DNA of 64,000 bases, from the NCBI RefSeq assembly GCF_000973725.1, contig NZ_CP009621.1:2454501-2518500 (forward strand). Direction: 5' to 3'. Origin of the DNA: Pontibacter korlensis. GTDB taxonomy: Bacteria > Bacteroidota > Bacteroidia > Cytophagales > Hymenobacteraceae. How positions within the stretch are numbered: position 1 is the stretch's first letter; every line of letters starts with the position of its first letter. Of the stretch, positions 14,865-23,533 are shown one piece after another. The notes beneath the pieces were generated by a model. It did not search any database. It was not told where the DNA came from and saw nothing but the letters and a program-made list of their open reading frames with translations. The position numbers and the translations under genes were made by a program.

Positions 14865-16644
14865 CAGAGTATTGTATGATAGTAAGTTGACAGCGTATAA
14901 AATTATGCGCTGGACAACTTATTCCTTAACTATTCTGGCAATAGGTCTGCTTGTTCTGGCACATGGTGTAGTAGAGGACCCGACGCAGCTGCGAATGCTC
15001 TTCTATGCCATAGATGGCATTTTGGCAATATTTGTCATCATCTATTTCCTGCGCATACTCTATACTTTTGAGCGAGTCAAGTTCCTGAAGCGCACTTGGT
15101 TTGAGGGCATATTGATGTTCATCGTGTTCCTTAACCAGGTTTTTACCTACGTTTTAGGTATTCCTCTCATCTATAATATTTTTGAAGGATTGGGCATTCC
15201 GCTTTCTGTGGAATGGTACCGGGTGTTGGTGTCAATGTACATGCTCGTGTTCCTGATAGTGGAGCTCCTGGAGACGAAAGTGCACCTCAAAACCGTGCAG
15301 CTCAAGCCTTCAATCACTTTCCTGCTGAGTTTCGTCTTCCTGATACTGCTGGGAACGGGGCTGTTTATGCTGCCCAAAATGACGAATTCTCCGGACGGTA
15401 TTCGTTTCTTGGATGCTCTGTTCATGGCTACAAGCGCTTCCTGTGTTACTGGTCTTGCAGTGGTGGATCCTGGCACCTACTTTACCCTGGCAGGCCAGGT
15501 AGTGCTGCTGCTCCTTATACAAATGGGTGGTTTGGGTATCCTTACCTTTGCTACTTTCTTTGCCTCGCTAATGCGTCAGGGAATCGGGGTAAAGCAACAC
15601 GTGGCCATGCATGAGCTGCTCGAGAGCGAGTCCCTTTTTTCAACAAAGGGACTGATGCGCAAGCTGATCTTACTTACCTTAACCATAGAAGGGATAGGTG
15701 CAGTAATGATTTTCATGAGCTGGGGGCAAGAAGCACAGTTCACAAACCTGGGCAGTAAGATCTTTTTCTCTGTTTTCCATTCGATTTCTGCGTTCTGTAA
15801 TGCAGGTTTCTCTCTTTATCCAGAAGGCCTTTACACACAGCCAATCCGGTTCTCATACATCCTGCATTTAACCGTCAGCCTACTGATTATTTTTGGAGGT
15901 CTGGGTTTTCCAGCGATTATAGATATTTTCTCTCCGGCGGCCATGCGTGCACGCTTAAAAGCGCCTTGGAGAAACTGGAAAATGATGACCCGGGTAATTG
16001 TGTATACTTCGGCTGCACTGCTTGCTCTGGGTACGGTGGGCTTTTTCTTGCTGGAGTACTTTAATACCCTCTCGCATATGAGCTTTGCAGAGGCGCTTAT
16101 TACATCTTTCTTTCAGTCGGTGACCACCCGTACTGCAGGCTTTAACACAGTGGACATTTCGGCTCTGAACGTGCCTACGTTGCTGATGTTCATCTTCCTG
16201 ATGTTCATTGGCGCCTCTCCTGGTTCTACCGGGGGTGGTATCAAAACTACCACCTTTACAGTAATTTTATTTGCGGTGGCTACTACTGTTCGTAATAGGC
16301 GGAATATGGAGATAGGGCATCGTACTATACCTCACTCTGTTGCTTATAAGGCCTTTACAGTGTTTACATTTGCTGCCGTCTTCAACATTACTTTCATCTT
16401 TATACTTTCTATATCAGATGCACAGTTCGATATTATTCAACTGGCTTTTGAGCAGGTGTCGGCATTTGCTACAGTGGGCTTAAGTACAGGTATAACGGCA
16501 GGTTTGTCTGATGTTGGTAAGAGTGTGATTATCCTATCAATGTATTTAGGAAGGGTTGGAACGCTGACGCTGGCGCTGGCGCTGAGCACGCATGCTAAAT
16601 CCACAGCTTACAAATACCCTGCTTCTCACTTGGCTGTAGGCTAA
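14845..16644 (+). CDS. TrkH/KtrB family potassium uptake membrane protein
   Basis: 599 residues from the ATG at 14845; a TTG at 14836 is also in frame but the ATG is better. An extra N-terminal membrane region (about 25-150, four hydrophobic helices) precedes the canonical four pore repeats, which are readable by their filter loops: TSASCVTGLAVVD, SAFCNAGFSLY, SVTTRTAGFNTVD and FATVGLSTGIT. Between them ASPGSTGGGIKTTTF is the gating intramembrane loop of the third repeat. These proteins conduct K+ (or K+ with Na+) through the inner membrane and need a cytosolic nucleotide-binding TrkA/KtrA subunit; none is encoded here. It overlaps hldA by 20 bp, so the three genes from 12631 form one transcription unit. 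The N-terminal extension is usual in Bacteroidota homologues. Confidence 0.92.
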   Translation: MNTETLNRVLYDSKLTAYKIMRWTTYSLTILAIGLLVLAHGVVEDPTQLRMLFYAIDGILAIFVIIYFLRILYTFERVKFLKRTWFEGILMFIVFLNQVFTYVLGIPLIYNIFEGLGIPLSVEWYRVLVSMYMLVFLIVELLETKVHLKTVQLKPSITFLLSFVFLILLGTGLFMLPKMTNSPDGIRFLDALFMATSASCVTGLAVVDPGTYFTLAGQVVLLLLIQMGGLGILTFATFFASLMRQGIGVKQHVAMHELLESESLFSTKGLMRKLILLTLTIEGIGAVMIFMSWGQEAQFTNLGSKIFFSVFHSISAFCNAGFSLYPEGLYTQPIRFSYILHLTVSLLIIFGGLGFPAIIDIFSPAAMRARLKAPWRNWKMMTRVIVYTSAALLALGTVGFFLLEYFNTLSHMSFAEALITSFFQSVTTRTAGFNTVDISALNVPTLLMFIFLMFIGASPGSTGGGIKTTTFTVILFAVATTVRNRRNMEIGHRTIPHSVAYKAFTVFTFAAVFNITFIFILSISDAQFDIIQLAFEQVSAFATVGLSTGITAGLSDVGKSVIILSMYLGRVGTLTLALALSTHAKSTAYKYPASHLAVG

Positions 16645-16686
16645 GGAGAGTAGTCCTCAAGCAAAGTCAGGTTATAAAACTGGAAG

Positions 16687-17906
16687 TTACTTATTGATAT
16701 GGAGGGCTATGGAGCCGACAAGGAAGATATTGTTGGCTCCATAGCCCTCATTTCTTAAGAAGATAGGATTGCTGCCTCTTAACCATCTCGCTTCTGTTCG
16801 GCAAACCACGTTGGGGTGCGGGGAATAATCAGCATTTAATGACAACCCTGTTGTTCTGAAGCCTTCAGTGCTCGGTGCAGCTATAATTATCTGGTGTCGG
16901 TCAGAATAATATTCTGCTCTGGCCGCTGCTGCCCACTGGCTGTTAAACTGATAGCGGCTAATTAAGACAGGACTGTACCAGACCTGATAGTTGCTGCTGC
17001 CTTTAGACTCTTGTTGTGCTCCAATATCAAAACCAGCGATAAGTGAAAGTCTTTCATTTAAGCTGAATTGGCCACACAGGTTGTTGAAGTATCGCATTCT
17101 TCTGAATCTGTCAGGGTCGTCTGTGCCGATAAAAGTGCTCCAATTCAGCGCCACCTGGTCGTTAGGAGTATAATTCACCTGAGTTCCAAAAGAGGGTAGT
17201 GAGTTACCCGATACCCGTCGGATTCTTTGCCAACCATTGGTAACAAGTACAGCGAGAGTCCAGGATGAGGTGGGGCTATAGCTTACTTTGGCTCCAGCAA
17301 GATAATAAGGTGAGTTTTCTGCAAGTAAAGAGCGTGTTAAAGTAAAGTTGTCTGTTGAGATGGCACTCTCGAACCCAATATGAGAGCCAAAAATGCCCGC
17401 ATCCAGCCACAGGTTACCTTTAGATGAAAGCGCCACGCCTACGTTTGCCTCAAACACATGCCGGAGGAACTCCTCCTCGGCTGCGTAATTATCCATGACA
17501 TAGGTGCCAGCCTGTAAAGCAATGTTACCTCTGTACTTCTGATGCTCAACAGAAACCTTAAGCAGAGCCAGGTTTAAGTTAAACTCGTTATGTCTGTTGT
17601 GGTTGTAGAGGAAAGGCTGCCTGAAGTTAGTTTTAGGCCTGTTAAAATCATATGCATAAAAATGTCGGTAAACCCTGAGATTGTAACTGCAGGGCCTGCC
17701 GACATGGTTTTATCTGTTTGAGCGAAAGCAGGAAGAGAAAAAGCTATTAGCAAAATTATGAGGTTGAAAGCCTGTAAAATACCCTTAGGCTTTCTTTTGT
17801 TGCTACAGATTCTGTTCTCTGTCTCTTTCAGATATTTTTGTTGAGCTTCTAGCTTTTTGCTTCCCCAACTACAGTTCCATATTCCTTTACTGTTTGCACA
17901 AAGCAT
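16687..17906 (-). pseudogene. Frameshifted outer membrane porin gene
   Basis: Two frames together make one porin. Downstream of a signal-like segment (NLIILLIAFSLPAFAQ) the first frame reads to GFTDIF and then terminates; shifting by one base gives YAYDFNRPKTNFRQPFLYNH and continues through VMDNYAAEEEFLRHVFEANVGV to the C-terminus. The break is at a run of five A on the plus strand (17658-17662), where one more base would restore the frame. The protein resembles Bacteroidota putative porins that keep FNRP, ANVGVxLS, HIGFESAI, LTRSLLAENSPYY and LNWSTFIG. No ATG is visible next to the signal segment; the only upstream ATG (17906) overlaps hemE by 58 bp. A real pseudogene or a homopolymer sequencing error are both possible; the rest of the gene shows no other decay. 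Confidence 0.8.
16702..16749. repeat. 15-bp perfect inverted repeat at the 3' end of the porin gene
   Basis: GAGGGCTATGGAGCC (16702-16716) and GGCTCCATAGCCCTC (16735-16749) are exact reverse complements with an 18-base spacer. It lies inside the last codons of the porin, in the convergent gap with trkH. It could act as a terminator for either gene, but neither side has a T-run. Confidence 0.6.
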
Positions 17907-18898
17907 TTTACCTTTTCCGGGTCAGTATCAGGGTATACGCCGTGGCCGAGGTTAGCGATGTGCCGGTGTGGACCGAATTCTTTCAGCATCTTAATCGTCT
18001 CATGCTGTATCGAGTCGAAGGAGCTGTACAGAAGGCATGGGTCCATGTTACCTTGCAAAGTCTTGTTAGGACCAACTTGTTGACGCGCTTTGTCGATCTC
18101 CATGTTCCAGTCGAGGCCAATAGTTTCGCAGTTCAGCTTGCTGAAGTCTTCCAGAGCAAAGAAAGCACCCTTTGCAAACACCGTTACCGGCACATTGCGG
18201 ATGGCGTTACAAATCTCCGAGATGTATGGTAAGGCAAACTCGCGGTAGTGTGCTGGTGAAAGTATACCTGCCCATGAGTCAAACACCTGGATAAGGTTGG
18301 CACCAGCTTCTACCTGCGCTTGCAGGTAAGAGATGGTTGTGTCCGTGATCATGCGCAGTAACTGGTGCGCTAGCTTAGGGTTAGTATACAACATACCACG
18401 GGCATGAGAGAAAGTTTTAGAGCCACTTCCCTCTACCATGTAAGCCAGGATAGTCCAAGGTGCACCTGCAAAACCGATCAGAGGCACACGGCTGTTAAGT
18501 GCTTTCTTGGTAATTTTAATGGCATCCAGTACGTAGTGCAGGTGTTCGTGCGGGTCCGCTACACGAAGCTTTCTCAAGTCCTGTTCGTTCCGAACCGTAT
18601 TAGGAAAAATAGGACCACGCTTCTCAATCATTTCATAGGTGCAGCCCATTGCCTCTGGCACCACCAGGATATCAGAGAAAATGATTGCAGCATCTACATC
18701 GAGTATATCAACAGGCTGTATGGTTACCTCAGCGGCAAGTTCTGGTGTCTCCACCAACTCCTTAAAGCCACTCAGGCTTTCGCGTACAGCACGGTATTCA
18801 GGCAAAATTCGGCCAGCCTGACGCATGAGCCAAACCGGAGTGCGCTCTACGGCTTCACCCTTGGCAGCTCTTATAAGCAGATCATTCTTCAGTTGCAT
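17849..18898 (-). CDS. hemE: Uroporphyrinogen decarboxylase
   Basis: 349 residues, the normal length for Hem[19 protein letters not shown] near residue 20 is the signature with the Arg residues that grip the acetate side chains; [16 protein letters not shown] carries the catalytic Asp; [23 protein letters not shown] and [12 protein letters not shown] complete the TIM-barrel active site. The enzyme removes four carboxyl groups from uroporphyrinogen III to give coproporphyrinogen III in heme synthesis. No other heme gene is adjacent. The ATG at 18898 is preceded by a TAnnTTTG box only four bases away. The C-terminus overlaps the broken porin frame. Confidence 0.97.
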   Translation of the reverse strand: MQLKNDLLIRAAKGEAVERTPVWLMRQAGRILPEYRAVRESLSGFKELVETPELAAEVTIQPVDILDVDAAIIFSDILVVPEAMGCTYEMIEKRGPIFPNTVRNEQDLRKLRVADPHEHLHYVLDAIKITKKALNSRVPLIGFAGAPWTILAYMVEGSGSKTFSHARGMLYTNPKLAHQLLRMITDTTISYLQAQVEAGANLIQVFDSWAGILSPAHYREFALPYISEICNAIRNVPVTVFAKGAFFALEDFSKLNCETIGLDWNMEIDKARQQVGPNKTLQGNMDPCLLYSSFDSIQHETIKMLKEFGPHRHIANLGHGVYPDTDPEKVKCFVQTVKEYGTVVGEAKS

Positions 18899-18902
18899 GG
18901 CA

Positions 18903-18910
18903 CAAAGATA
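18903..18910 (-). promoter_or_regulatory. Probable -7 promoter element of hemE, next to the start codon
   Basis: TATCTTTG on the minus strand matches TAnnTTTG and lies four bases from the ATG, the same geometry as clpS. No -33 TTTG is found at the expected distance. Confidence 0.35.
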
Positions 18911-18954
18911 CGGATTTTACCATGCGATTGTTAATCTGCGGCAAAGTCCATTAG

Positions 18955-19575
18955 CTACCTATCTAGCAGCGAGAGTATACCAGTGCTCACGAAGTTAACT
19001 CCAATTGACAGTACAATAAAGCCCATAATGCGCGACAAGGCTGACAGGCCAGCTTTGCCTAAGTAGTTAATCAACTGGTGTGAGAAAATCAGAATAATAA
19101 AAGTTACCACCGCCACCAAAGTAATAGAAAGTACAATCAGGCTGATGTCGGGGTAAGACAAGGCAGGAGAGAACAAGCCTATACTTACAGCAATAGCACC
19201 GGGTCCGGAAAGCATGGGCATAGCCAATGGTGTAAAGGATATGTCGTCTTTTTCCAGTCCCTCCTTCAGTACTCCTTTAGAAACTTTTTTGCCACGGTGC
19301 GCCTTGCTGGTGAGTAGTCCGAAGCCAGCGCGCATTATCATCAAACCACCTGCAATCCGGATATCTGACAACCCAATGCCGAAAAAGTTGAGCACGTACT
19401 GCCCCGCCAGGAAAAATACAGAAAGGATAAGCGCCATGTAGATACAGGCCCTTAACGCCTGCTGGTTACGGTTGGCGGCTGAGTCGTCTTGCGTTAGGGT
19501 GATGAAGACGGGCATGGCTCCAAAAGGGTTCACAACTGTAAATATTGCCGAAAATGTAGCCAACACTAATTCCAT
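18955..19575 (-). CDS. MarC family integral membrane protein
   Basis: 206 residues with six hydrophobic helices and the MarC/NAAT signature: the N-terminal FSAIFTVVNPFGAMPVFITLT and the internally repeated FTPLAMPMLSGPGAIAVSIGL, both with the Asn/Pro-Gly-P pattern. The family was once linked to multiple antibiotic resistance, but that role was withdrawn; a few members transport neutral amino acids, and for most no substrate is known. It stands alone between hemE and the NYN gene; TACTTTTG at 19596-19603 lies 20 bases before the ATG as a likely -7 box. Confidence 0.9.
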   Translation of the reverse strand: MELVLATFSAIFTVVNPFGAMPVFITLTQDDSAANRNQQALRACIYMALILSVFFLAGQYVLNFFGIGLSDIRIAGGLMIMRAGFGLLTSKAHRGKKVSKGVLKEGLEKDDISFTPLAMPMLSGPGAIAVSIGLFSPALSYPDISLIVLSITLVAVVTFIILIFSHQLINYLGKAGLSALSRIMGFIVLSIGVNFVSTGILSLLDR

Positions 19576-19595
19576 AGGGAAGTATATTTTGGCCG

Positions 19596-19603
19596 CAAAA
19601 GTA
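19596..19603 (-). promoter_or_regulatory. Probable -7 promoter element of marC
   Basis: TACTTTTG on the minus strand matches TAnnTTTG and would give a leader of roughly 15 bases. The upstream box is unclear. Confidence 0.35.
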
Positions 19604-19674
19604 GGTGGCGCAAGTTAAGGCAGGGTTACAGATATATTGTGAATCAGTTAAGAGAGCAAGATTGGTGAAAGAAA

Positions 19675-19707
19675 AAGGCTCGAGGAGCAACTACCACCTC
19701 GAGCCTT
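19675..19707 (-). terminator. Rho-independent terminator of the NYN gene
   Basis: AAGGCTCGAG (19675-19684) pairs with CTCGAGCCTT (19698-19707); on the minus strand the stem is followed by TTTTT. Confidence 0.75.
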
Positions 19708-19732
19708 CTATTGGTTCAATTATTTACCAAGA

Positions 19733-20536
19733 TTAGCCGTTATTGTGAGCAGCCTCTGTGGATTTTTTACGGGGTGCGCGTCGGCGGCTTTCTTTCCGCT
19801 TTACATAAACTGCTGAGCGCCCTTTGTCTTCCTCCTTCCGGATGATAAAGATGTCTTTATAGGCGCTAATGAGCTGCAGGAGCTGGCCATAGCCGAATGT
19901 GCGTGGATCGAAACTGGGGTCCAGCTGGCGTAGGTTGGTACCCATCATGCCCAAGTGTGCCCAGCCATCTTCATCTGCCGACATAGTGAAAGCCTCTTTC
20001 AGGAGCGGCACAGGGTTAGGGCGCTGCTGGCTGGTAGAGTCACTGCTTCCTTTCTCTGACTGCTCAATCTTTTCGTCAATATCATCCGTTAGGTTTTCAG
20101 TAAAGATAAACACGTTGCAAGCGTTCACGAAAGGCTTGGGTGTTTTACGCTGGCCTATGCCCATCACAAAAGTGCCTTCTTCACGAATACGAGTGGCTAG
20201 ACGGGTATAATCGCTATCGGAGGAAACGATGCAAAAGCCATCTACTAAGCCTGAGTGCAGCAGGTCCATGGCATCGATGATAAGAGCACTGTCGGTGGCA
20301 TTTTTACCTACCGTATAACGGAACTGCTGTATAGGCTGTATAGCATGGTTGTTCAGGCACTCTTTCCAGCCGTTCATCTGAGGAGTTGTCCAGTCGCCAT
20401 AAATGCGGCGGATAGTGGGAGCGCCATACTTTCCGGCCTCGGCCATCAACTTTACAATCAGGCTAGGCTGGGCGTTATCGCCATCAATCAGCATAGCCAT
20501 TTTATCAACTTTATTGTTTTTAGGTATATTCTTCAT
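19733..20536 (-). CDS. NYN-domain RNase-like protein with a C-terminal OST-HTH/LOTUS domain
   Basis: 267 residues in two parts. Residues about 10-155 are a NYN (PIN-like) nuclease domain of the LabA/DUF88 type: MAMLIDGDNAQPS supplies the first acidic pair, KNATDSALIIDAMDLLH the second, and FCIVSSDSDYTRLATRIREEG the third with the S-D-S-D signature. After a Ser/Gln-rich linker, residues about 180-250 form a winged-helix OST-HTH domain (VPLLKEAFTMSADEDGWAHL, FGYGQLLQLISAY), known to bind RNA such as G-quadruplex RNA. The predicted role is RNA processing or decay in the cytoplasm. A basic tail (KRKESRRRAPRKK) follows. All acidic residues expected for metal binding appear intact. Monocistronic with its own terminator. 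Confidence 0.9.
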   Translation of the reverse strand: MKNIPKNNKVDKMAMLIDGDNAQPSLIVKLMAEAGKYGAPTIRRIYGDWTTPQMNGWKECLNNHAIQPIQQFRYTVGKNATDSALIIDAMDLLHSGLVDGFCIVSSDSDYTRLATRIREEGTFVMGIGQRKTPKPFVNACNVFIFTENLTDDIDEKIEQSEKGSSDSTSQQRPNPVPLLKEAFTMSADEDGWAHLGMMGTNLRQLDPSFDPRTFGYGQLLQLISAYKDIFIIRKEEDKGRSAVYVKRKESRRRAPRKKSTEAAHNNG

Positions 20537-20780
20537 GTATAAAGGGTTTGTTGCAGTTGACCATTTGCGCCTCTGCCAAAGTGGGGCTACGTGCCTTACA
20601 TAGTTATACTACTATTTTTGCCCGAGGTTATAGCCGAAGATGCACGACTGCGATAAGTATAAAAAGCTATATTTGCTTTAGGCCGAATGGCAGGTAGGTT
20701 TACGTATAACTTTCGGACGACCTTCGTCATTAGCAGTATAGTAGGCAAATATCACCTTAAATCAAGTATAAACCTTCCGT

Positions 20781-21779
20781 ATGAACAAATATAAAATCAC
20801 ACTTTTAGCGATGGGAGTATCTTTATTGGCCGCACTAGGGTCAGCAAAGGCGCAGGTATACAAAGCAGAGGAACCTCTGGCGCACACTTATTCTATAGTA
20901 GCCCGCGACCCAAAAACCGGCGAAATGGCGGTTGGGGTACAAAGCCACTGGTTCTCAGTAGGTACAGCCGTACCTTGGGTGGAGGCAGGCGTGGGCGTTG
21001 TAGCAACACAGTCTTTCACGAACAAGTCGTTTGGGTTACGTGGCTTGGCACTCCTGAAAGAAGGAAAAACACCGGAGGAAGCACTAGCCGTTTTACTGGC
21101 TGACGATGAAGGACGTGAGGTGAGACAGGTGGCAATTCTGGATGCACAAGGTAGGGTAGCGGCTCATACGGGTAAGCAATGTATCCGCTACGCCGGGCAT
21201 ATAACCGGTAAAAACTTCTCAGTGCAAGCCAATATGATGCTGACAGACAAAGTATGGCCAGCTATGGCAAAAGCCTTTGAGCGAAGCGAGGGGCAGCCAC
21301 TGGCCGAGCGCGTGCTGTTGGCTATGCAGGCTGCCGAAAACGAAGGTGGTGACATCAGAGGAAAACAGTCGGCGGCGCTGGTGGTGGTAAAAGGCCAGAA
21401 AGATGACCAGCCTTGGGATGATAAAACCATTGATTTGCGTGTGGATGACCATGAACAGCCTTTGAAGGAACTGGAGCGCCTGCTGAAAGTATACCGTGCC
21501 TACGAACACATGAATGCTGGCGACCTAGCTATAGAAAAAGGGCAAATGCAAAAGGCTATGGAGGAGTATGGCAAAGCAGAAGTTATGTTCCCAAATAACC
21601 TGGAGATGAAGTACTGGCATGCCATTGGCCTGGCCAATAGCGGACAAGTGGAGGAAGCAGCTAAACTGCTGCGCGAAGTTTACAAGAAAGATGCTAACTG
21701 GCGAGAACTTACAAGCAGATTGCCGGAAGTGGGCTTGCTGGACGTAAGCAAGCAGCAGATGGAAAAGCTGATGAAATAG
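20781..21779 (+). CDS. Secreted DUF1028 protein with C-terminal TPR-like repeats
   Basis: 332 residues starting with a signal peptide (ISLLAMGVSLLAALGSAKAQ-like; cleavage near residue 24). The DUF1028 domain follows: HTYSIVARDPKTGEMAVGVQSHWFSVGTAVPWVEAGVGVVATQS, with SFGLRGLALLKEG and the NMM motif (VQANMMLTD) typical of this Ntn-hydrolase-like family, which has no proven reaction. After about residue 245 the sequence turns helical (AGDLAIEKGQMQKAMEEYGKAEVMFPNNLEMKYWHAIGLANSG), a pair of TPR repeats also seen in Bacteroidota homologues. Probably a periplasmic amidohydrolase-like enzyme; substrate unknown. Monocistronic, closed by the terminator at 21803-21840. Confidence 0.88.
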   Translation: MNKYKITLLAMGVSLLAALGSAKAQVYKAEEPLAHTYSIVARDPKTGEMAVGVQSHWFSVGTAVPWVEAGVGVVATQSFTNKSFGLRGLALLKEGKTPEEALAVLLADDEGREVRQVAILDAQGRVAAHTGKQCIRYAGHITGKNFSVQANMMLTDKVWPAMAKAFERSEGQPLAERVLLAMQAAENEGGDIRGKQSAALVVVKGQKDDQPWDDKTIDLRVDDHEQPLKELERLLKVYRAYEHMNAGDLAIEKGQMQKAMEEYGKAEVMFPNNLEMKYWHAIGLANSGQVEEAAKLLREVYKKDANWRELTSRLPEVGLLDVSKQQMEKLMK

Positions 21780-21802
21780 CCGCGTATTGCTAACTCAGTG
21801 TA

Positions 21803-21846
21803 GAAAAGGAGCAATAGCAAATCAGCTACTGCTCCTTTTCTTTTGA
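21803..21846 (+). terminator. Rho-independent terminator after the DUF1028 gene
   Basis: GAAAAGGAGCA (21803-21813) pairs with TGCTCCTTTTC (21830-21840) and is followed by TTTTG. Confidence 0.75.
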
Positions 21847-21991
21847 AGATTACTCATTTATGAACGGTAATGGTAAAGGTGCTAAACTCCTAAACCAGCC
21901 TTCATAAAGCGAGCTGCAGGGAAAGGTAAGTATTAAATAAAATCCTTAAATTGAAGGCTTGTTAAGTAACCTAATCACCTTTTATACCGAG

Positions 21992-23419
21992 ATGTTAAAT
22001 AAACAGAACCTACGTTGCCTGATGGTAGCGGCTGCCACGGCCTTAACCCTGCCGGCTATGGCACAAAAGAACTATGCACAAGATTCTACTACCATCAAGA
22101 AAATCTACGATAATGCCCTCACCAGCTACGAGAGCTATGAGAACCTACGTTACCTTACCAAGCAAATTGGTGCACGCCTGAGCGGGTCTCCGCAGGCTGC
22201 CGCTGCCGTAGAGTGGAGCAGGCAGGTAATGGAAAAGATGAACCTTGATACAGTATACCTGCAGGAGGTAATGGTACCACATTGGGTTCGTGGCGACAAA
22301 GAAATTGGCCGCGTTACCAACTCTAAGCTGCTCGGCACGGTGGACATGAACATTGTAGCGCTGGGTGCATCGGTGGGTACAGGCAAGCAGGGCCTGAGTG
22401 CTGAGGTAGTAGAGGTGAAGAGTTTTGAGGAACTGGAGAAGCTGGGTAAGAAGAAGGTAAAAGGCAAAATTGTTTTCTTCAACCGCCCATTCGATAATAC
22501 CCATATAACTACAGGGGCAGCCTATAGTGATGCAGTTGATCAGCGTGGCGGAGGTCCGGTTGCTGCTGCTAAACTTGGTGCTGTAGGCGTGCTGGTACGC
22601 TCCATGACAAACGACATACAGGAGGTAGCGCACACTGGCAACACGCGCTACGAGGATGGTGTTGAGAAAATTCCTGCGGCAGCTATCAGTACAAAGCATG
22701 CTGAGCAGTTGAGCAGCTTGTTGAAGGAAGATCCGAACCTGAAGTTCTACATGCGCATGACTTCTGAGATGCTGCCGGATGTGCTTTCATATAACGTTAT
22801 TGGCGAGATAAGAGGAACCGAGAAACCAGATGAAATTATTGTGGTAGGCGGACACCTTGACTCCTGGGATATTGGCGAAGGAGCACACGATGATGGTACC
22901 GGATGTATGCAGTCAATAGAAGTGCTGCGCTTATTCAACGATTTAGGTATAAAGCCTAAGCGTACGGTGCGTGCAGTGTTATTTATGAATGAGGAGAACG
23001 GTTTGCGTGGCGGCCGCAAGTATGCAGAGCTAGCAAAGGCAAATGGTGAGAAGCACGTAGCAGCTATAGAGTCGGATGCAGGAGGCTTTACACCGCGTGG
23101 TTTTGGCTTGGATGGTACTAAAGAGCAGCTGCAGGCAGTACTGGCCTGGGAACCACTGCTGGCTCCTTATGGCCTGCACGACATTGCGCCGGGCTACGGT
23201 GGAGCCGACATTGGCCCATTAAAAGGTCAGGGATCTGTAGCCTTGATCGGTTTTAAGCCAGATTCGCAGCGCTATTTCGATTACCACCACACTGTGATCG
23301 ACACATTTGAGCAGGTAAACCGCCGCGAGATGCAGTTAGGTGCAGCCTCTATGGCTTCTTTGGTATATCTTATTTCAGAGTATGGCCTGAATGGCAGTAC
23401 AGCAAAAGTGCAGAAGTAA
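21992..23419 (+). CDS. Secreted M28 family metallopeptidase (aminopeptidase-like)
   Basis: 475 residues from the ATG at 21992 (an upstream TTG at 21959 is in frame but gives no better signal peptide; MLNKQNLRCLMVAAATALTLPAMAQ is a good one). Residues about 100-260 form an inserted PA domain (KGKIVFFNRPFDN, GGGPVAAAKLGAVGVLVRS). The M28 catalytic domain carries two-zinc ligands: His and Asp in VVGGHLDSWDIGEGAHDDGTG, Glu-Glu in LFMNEENGLRGG, Asp in IESDAGG and the last His in DYHHTVIDT. These enzymes release N-terminal residues or Gln-type carboxypeptide substrates in the periplasm. Everything needed for activity is present. Closed by a very strong hairpin; probably monocistronic. Confidence 0.92.
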   Translation: MLNKQNLRCLMVAAATALTLPAMAQKNYAQDSTTIKKIYDNALTSYESYENLRYLTKQIGARLSGSPQAAAAVEWSRQVMEKMNLDTVYLQEVMVPHWVRGDKEIGRVTNSKLLGTVDMNIVALGASVGTGKQGLSAEVVEVKSFEELEKLGKKKVKGKIVFFNRPFDNTHITTGAAYSDAVDQRGGGPVAAAKLGAVGVLVRSMTNDIQEVAHTGNTRYEDGVEKIPAAAISTKHAEQLSSLLKEDPNLKFYMRMTSEMLPDVLSYNVIGEIRGTEKPDEIIVVGGHLDSWDIGEGAHDDGTGCMQSIEVLRLFNDLGIKPKRTVRAVLFMNEENGLRGGRKYAELAKANGEKHVAAIESDAGGFTPRGFGLDGTKEQLQAVLAWEPLLAPYGLHDIAPGYGGADIGPLKGQGSVALIGFKPDSQRYFDYHHTVIDTFEQVNRREMQLGAASMASLVYLISEYGLNGSTAKVQK

Positions 23420-23432
23420 AAGCTTAGATACT

Positions 23433-23474
23433 AAAACAACAAAGGCCGCTATAATTAGCGGCCTTTGTTGTTTT
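23433..23474 (+). terminator. Strong bidirectional terminator hairpin between M28 peptidase and queA
   Basis: AAAACAACAAAGGCCGCT (23433-23450) and AGCGGCCTTTGTTGTTTT (23457-23474) form a perfect 18-bp stem over the six-base loop ATAATT. It can serve both the rightward peptidase gene and the leftward queA operon. Confidence 0.9.
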
Positions 23475-23533
23475 ATAGAGTAGGAGTTAAAGCTGCTTCT
23501 CTAAAATGTAGATTAATTCAAATGATGCTAAAA

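Noticed and set aside
20537..20780. Possible tRNA or small RNA in the gap before the DUF1028 gene
   Set aside because: No cloverleaf, anticodon-loop or conserved GGTTCGA-type arm could be formed by reading; the gap holds only a distant TATATTTG box at 20668-20675.
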